DNA of 8,254 nucleotides, taken from assembly GCA_913775005.1 (NCBI GenBank), contig CAJYKY010000452.1, forward strand, positions 1 through 8,254, given 5' to 3'. Origin of the DNA: an uncultured Achromobacter sp. (GTDB lineage Bacteria; Pseudomonadota; Gammaproteobacteria; Burkholderiales; Burkholderiaceae_B). Of this stretch, positions 5,959-8,254 are shown piece after piece. Each line of letters starts with the position of its first letter. Position 1 is the stretch's first letter. Made by a program: the position numbers and the translations under genes. The notes beneath the pieces are model-generated. The model saw nothing but the letters and a program-made list of their open reading frames with translations, made no database searches and was not told where the DNA came from.

Positions 5959-6948
5959 CAGAGGATCGACCGGCTCCGGACCCTTCATGTCGATCGCAAA
6001 CGCAACCTTCTTGTTCAGGCCGTAGACCTGATTGCCGGTCTCGCTTTGCTGCGGCAACACTTGGCCATTGGATTCGAGCTTACCGACACGAATGACCGAC
6101 GACTTGTTGTTGACTTCCTTGGCCAGCGCATACAGCCACGCTGCCGGCTTCTCTTCGCCAGCCTTGACCACGATGGAATGGCTTTCCAGGTCACCCGAGG
6201 CGCGCAGATCGAACACGCGCAACGTCATCTTCGAACCGGTTTCGACCTGACCGCCTTGCAAAGCGCCGCTGGCTTGCCATTGCACGTTGGCGGGCATCAC
6301 TTCCACGTTCGAGCAGGAGTAGAACGCTTCGGCGTTGCTGGCGGGATCACGTTGCCACACGCTGTAAATTACGCGCTTGCCGGTAAAGTGAGCGGGGATC
6401 TTGACGTCGAGCGGAGTGATCGTATTGTTGGGAGGCGAAGGCAGCGCGCCGCTGTTGCCGATCAGTTCCAGATCGTCCCAGCGCAGACCACGCTTGGGAT
6501 CGTAGCTGTCTTTGGTGATGTAGGTCTTGAAGTACGAGCTCGGGTGGGCCGCCGTCTGCATGTATTTGAATTGCACATTGCCGTTGGCGTCAGGCGTGAC
6601 CACCGTCGTCGGCCAATCGTAATTGGCATCCAGTTCCTTCCAGCTTTCCTTGCCGCCAGCGCACAAGAGACCATCGCGAACGACTTCCTTGTGATTGCTA
6701 CGCACGCCCAAAAGAGCGTTGGACTGCCAGTTTGACGCCATGTTGGGAATCTTGCCGCACGCCGGGTTCTTGGGGTTATTCCACGGCGTATCAAACTCGT
6801 TGCACGCGTATTCACGGCTGGGGGGATCGACCATCGAACCGTGAGCCGAAGCCGTCGTCGGCGCCATGGCCATCAAGATAGCCTGGGTCAGGACTGCCAC
6901 CGGCAACGCCGCTTTTCCAGCTGCGCCTCGCAGGGAATTTTTCTTCAT
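5440..6948 (-). CDS. Secreted AA10 lytic polysaccharide monooxygenase (LPMO) with GbpA-2-like, PKD and CBM5/12 domains; axial Phe
   Basis: The product has 502 residues. ATG 6948 was chosen because AAGGA (6959-6955) lies six bases upstream and it gives a 35-residue signal peptide ending ASA. The mature protein then starts with H36 (HGSMVDPPSRE), the first copper ligand. The second is H135 (QTAAHPSS), with the conserved Ala two residues before it (A133), and the axial residue is the usual Phe, F209 (AEAFYSCSN). AA10 core about 36-218. Residues about 220-322 resemble domain 2 of GbpA (RVFDLR, W271, INxxS-like VNNKSS). PKD-like about 331-423; Gly/Asp/Ser/Thr linker 424-446; CBM5/12 447-502 (C470, W473, W478, C479). 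Inferred role: oxidative cutting of chitin outside the cell, paired with the divergent LPMO and the chitin-binding protease downstream. The 149-base gap to the kinase gene, which has its own terminator, suggests its own promoter. Acting on cellulose instead cannot be excluded. Confidence 0.95.
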   Translation of the reverse strand: MKKNSLRGAAGKAALPVAVLTQAILMAMAPTTASAHGSMVDPPSREYACNEFDTPWNNPKNPACGKIPNMASNWQSNALLGVRSNHKEVVRDGLLCAGGKESWKELDANYDWPTTVVTPDANGNVQFKYMQTAAHPSSYFKTYITKDSYDPKRGLRWDDLELIGNSGALPSPPNNTITPLDVKIPAHFTGKRVIYSVWQRDPASNAEAFYSCSNVEVMPANVQWQASGALQGGQVETGSKMTLRVFDLRASGDLESHSIVVKAGEEKPAAWLYALAKEVNNKSSVIRVGKLESNGQVLPQQSETGNQVYGLNKKVAFAIDMKGPEPVDPLPVVVNPPKAELTGPASAKAGERVVLSAKGSNAGGGTLKYQWAVPAGITASALNQAELSFIAPADTQNRGYHITVNVTNEKGSSRAWHSVQVDKQGQTGGGDDGSTGGGNDGQTGSYPAYQEGVTYAAGDKVSNGGKNYQCKIWPYTTWCSTSPFHYAPGKGLNWDQAWDLIK

Positions 6949-6984
6949 CAAACATCCTTGTTTCGGGGATTTGTCTATGCACGC

Positions 6985-7007
6985 GGTTGGCAAAAAAAAT
7001 GCGCCAA
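6985..7007. promoter_or_regulatory. A8 tract flanked by short inverted repeat in the Phe-type LPMO leader
   Basis: TTGGC (6987-6991) and GCCAA (7003-7007) are complementary and flank eight A residues (6992-6999). If the candidate promoter at 7024-7052 is right, this lies in the first part of the transcript, about 40-60 bases before the start codon. It might be a bent-DNA operator or a weak RNA hairpin with a U-rich loop, which on the - strand could bind an RNA chaperone. This is speculative. Confidence 0.3.
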
Positions 7008-7023
7008 TCCGTGAAGCGAAGCC

Positions 7024-7052
7024 ATTATTTCAACGGCGGCATTTCCCCAAAA
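7024..7052 (-). promoter_or_regulatory. Weak candidate promoter for the Phe-type LPMO gene
   Basis: On the - strand AATAAT (7029-7024) is five of six to TATAAT, and TTTTGG (7052-7047) stands 17 bases upstream as a poor -35. The -35 is far from consensus, so an activator would probably be needed if this is real. It would give a leader of about 70 bases. Confidence 0.22.
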
Positions 7053-7070
7053 CCATTCTCAACACAGTCT

Positions 7071-7096
7071 AAAAAAAAGCGCCTTCAAGGCGCTTT
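7071..7096 (-). terminator. Rho-independent terminator of the histidine kinase gene
   Basis: The stem 7076-7083 pairs with 7089-7096 (core AGCGCC/GGCGCT) around the loop TTCAA, and the A-run 7071-7078 gives a T-run on the - strand. The hairpin starts one base after the kinase stop codon (7098-7100), so the kinase transcript ends before the LPMO gene. Confidence 0.85.
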
Positions 7097-7097
7097 A

Positions 7098-8254
7098 TCA
7101 TGAAACTGCATTCAGGCTGGGCCTGAATTTGACAGATGATTGTTGAGAAGGCGCGTCGTCCGTCGACACATACAGCAACGGAAAAGAAAGCGAAAATCTG
7201 CTGCCTGCCTGCGGCCGGGAATCCAGCGTTATTTCTCCCGCATGCGCATCGGTCACTGCCATGACAAGCGACAGCCCCAAGCCCACGCCGTCACCTCGCC
7301 GGCCACCGGATTCCTCTTGATAGAACGCCCGGCACAACATGGGCAGCTCGGTGTTCTGAATGCCGATGCCTTGATCCGCCACGCTGATGCTTGCGCGGTC
7401 GCCGCTGCGCGACACCGTCACCGTGATGCGCGATGCGGTGTCTGAATACTTGATGGCGTTGTCCAGCAAATTCACGACCGCGCGCAGCAACATACAGTAG
7501 TCACCCGCCACCCACGCCGTATCCGCGCATTCGCGAATGCGGATGTCGATGCGCTTGCGTTCGGCCTGCGGCAAGGTCTGATCCACGGCTTCGCGCCCCA
7601 CGTCCTGCAACGACACCGGCAGGAACTTCGCCTTGTCCAGGCGCTCGGCCCGCGAGACATACATGCAGTCCTGCGCGACAGACAAGCTGTACTGAACCAG
7701 GTCGCGCACAGAATCCACGAATTCATCGTGCTTGGGGTCATTGCTTTGCGCGCTCTGCTTTTCAAGCATGACCAAGACGGTCGACAAGGGGCTGCGCAGG
7801 TCATGCATGGTTTGCAGCATGATCTCGCGATCTTTCTCGGCAGCGTTTATGCACGACGCCTCGCGCGATGCGGCGGAAATGGCGGCGGCCTGTTTGCGCA
7901 CGCGGTCGCGGCGCGCGGCCCTTGCGGCCTCAAGCCGCCATTTGACGATGCAGCAATACGCCAGCACCCCGCCCCAGACGGGCGCAAACATCGGCGCCCA
8001 GCGGCGGGTGGTCAGCACCACCACGACCGCCACGACCCAGAACGCGATCAGCCCGGCAAGGGTGCGCACGCGTAGCCGCGATTGACCGGCGATCACGAAC
8101 ACCAATGCCAAGCAGGTCAGGATGGCCAGATCCACCAGCACGCCGGGCGCGGCGGACGTGATGGGATGATCGCCCGTTGGCAGGGCGAAACACAGCAGGA
8201 GGATGCCCAGGTTGCAAAACAGCAGCGCATCATTCTTTTTTGCGCCCAGGCGCA
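7098..8254 (-). CDS. Membrane sensor histidine kinase, N-terminus beyond the window (partial)
   Basis: The C-terminal 384 residues are present. The frame is open to the window edge, so the GTG at 8141 is probably not the start: upstream codons encode another hydrophobic stretch (ALLFCNLGILLLCFALP). Numbering from the first full codon (8252), membrane segments lie near residues 9-23, 38-56, 64-81 and 88-104, followed by a basic coiled region. The dimerisation domain has H150 in the H-box (MHDLRSPLS), the expected phosphorylated histidine. The ATPase domain has an N-box with N265 (NLLDNAIKYS), G1 (DQGIGI, 293-298) and G2 (GVGLGL, 322-327), so it looks active. The membrane region (RRWAPMFAPVWGGVLAY) and the H-box resemble CHASE2-type sensor kinases, by inference from memory; the sensor would lie outside. 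No response regulator is visible. Control of the adjacent chitin genes is possible but unsupported beyond proximity. Confidence 0.9.
   Translation of the reverse strand, partial: RLGAKKNDALLFCNLGILLLCFALPTGDHPITSAAPGVLVDLAILTCLALVFVIAGQSRLRVRTLAGLIAFWVVAVVVVLTTRRWAPMFAPVWGGVLAYCCIVKWRLEAARAARRDRVRKQAAAISAASREASCINAAEKDREIMLQTMHDLRSPLSTVLVMLEKQSAQSNDPKHDEFVDSVRDLVQYSLSVAQDCMYVSRAERLDKAKFLPVSLQDVGREAVDQTLPQAERKRIDIRIRECADTAWVAGDYCMLLRAVVNLLDNAIKYSDTASRITVTVSRSGDRASISVADQGIGIQNTELPMLCRAFYQEESGGRRGDGVGLGLSLVMAVTDAHAGEITLDSRPQAGSRFSLSFPLLYVSTDDAPSQQSSVKFRPSLNAVS

Noticed and set aside
5494..6735. Open frame on the + strand opposite the Phe-type LPMO gene
   Set aside because: It has the same antisense, Arg/Val/Leu-rich shadow character and no start signal or motif that could outweigh the LPMO evidence.

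Overview
The window looks like a high-GC proteobacterial chromosome, most likely a betaproteobacterium of the Burkholderiales (Achromobacter/Bordetella-like). That placement is inferred from base composition, codon use and protein style, not from a database match. It holds five genes. One is on the + strand at the left. Four are on the - strand, and the last of these runs off the right edge. I see no tRNA, rRNA, CRISPR array, insertion sequence or other mobile element.

Left part (1-930): a terminator for an unseen upstream + strand gene (17-38) is followed by a second strong inverted repeat. Next comes a 239-residue membrane protein (155-874, +) with two N-terminal helices and a cytosolic alpha/beta domain. 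By eye this domain resembles the Rossmann-like CARF fold, but that is only a hypothesis. A terminator at 888-927 serves the convergent - strand gene.

Centre (955-6948, - strand): three exported proteins form a functional group. In transcription order they are an AA10 lytic polysaccharide monooxygenase (LPMO, 6948-5440), a second divergent AA10 LPMO (5210-3720) and a subtilisin-family (S8) protease (3579-955). All three end in the same module, a PKD-like Ig domain followed by a CBM5/12-type chitin-binding domain. The protease carries two further PKD-like domains and a second CBM5/12. Each gene has its own intrinsic terminator, so they are neighbours under related control and not a simple operon. 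The inferred job is attack on protein-coated chitin such as arthropod cuticle or fungal wall: the protease would strip protein while the LPMOs cut crystalline chitin. No chitinase hydrolase is visible in the window.

Right part (7098-8254, - strand): the C-terminal 384 residues of a membrane sensor histidine kinase, with intact H, N, G1 and G2 boxes. Its reading frame stays open to the window edge, so its N-terminal sensor and probable partner genes lie outside.

Points most worth a second look are the altered catalytic-acid region of the protease, the different copper-site residues of the two LPMOs, the possible CARF-like membrane protein, and paired stem-loops after both LPMO genes.
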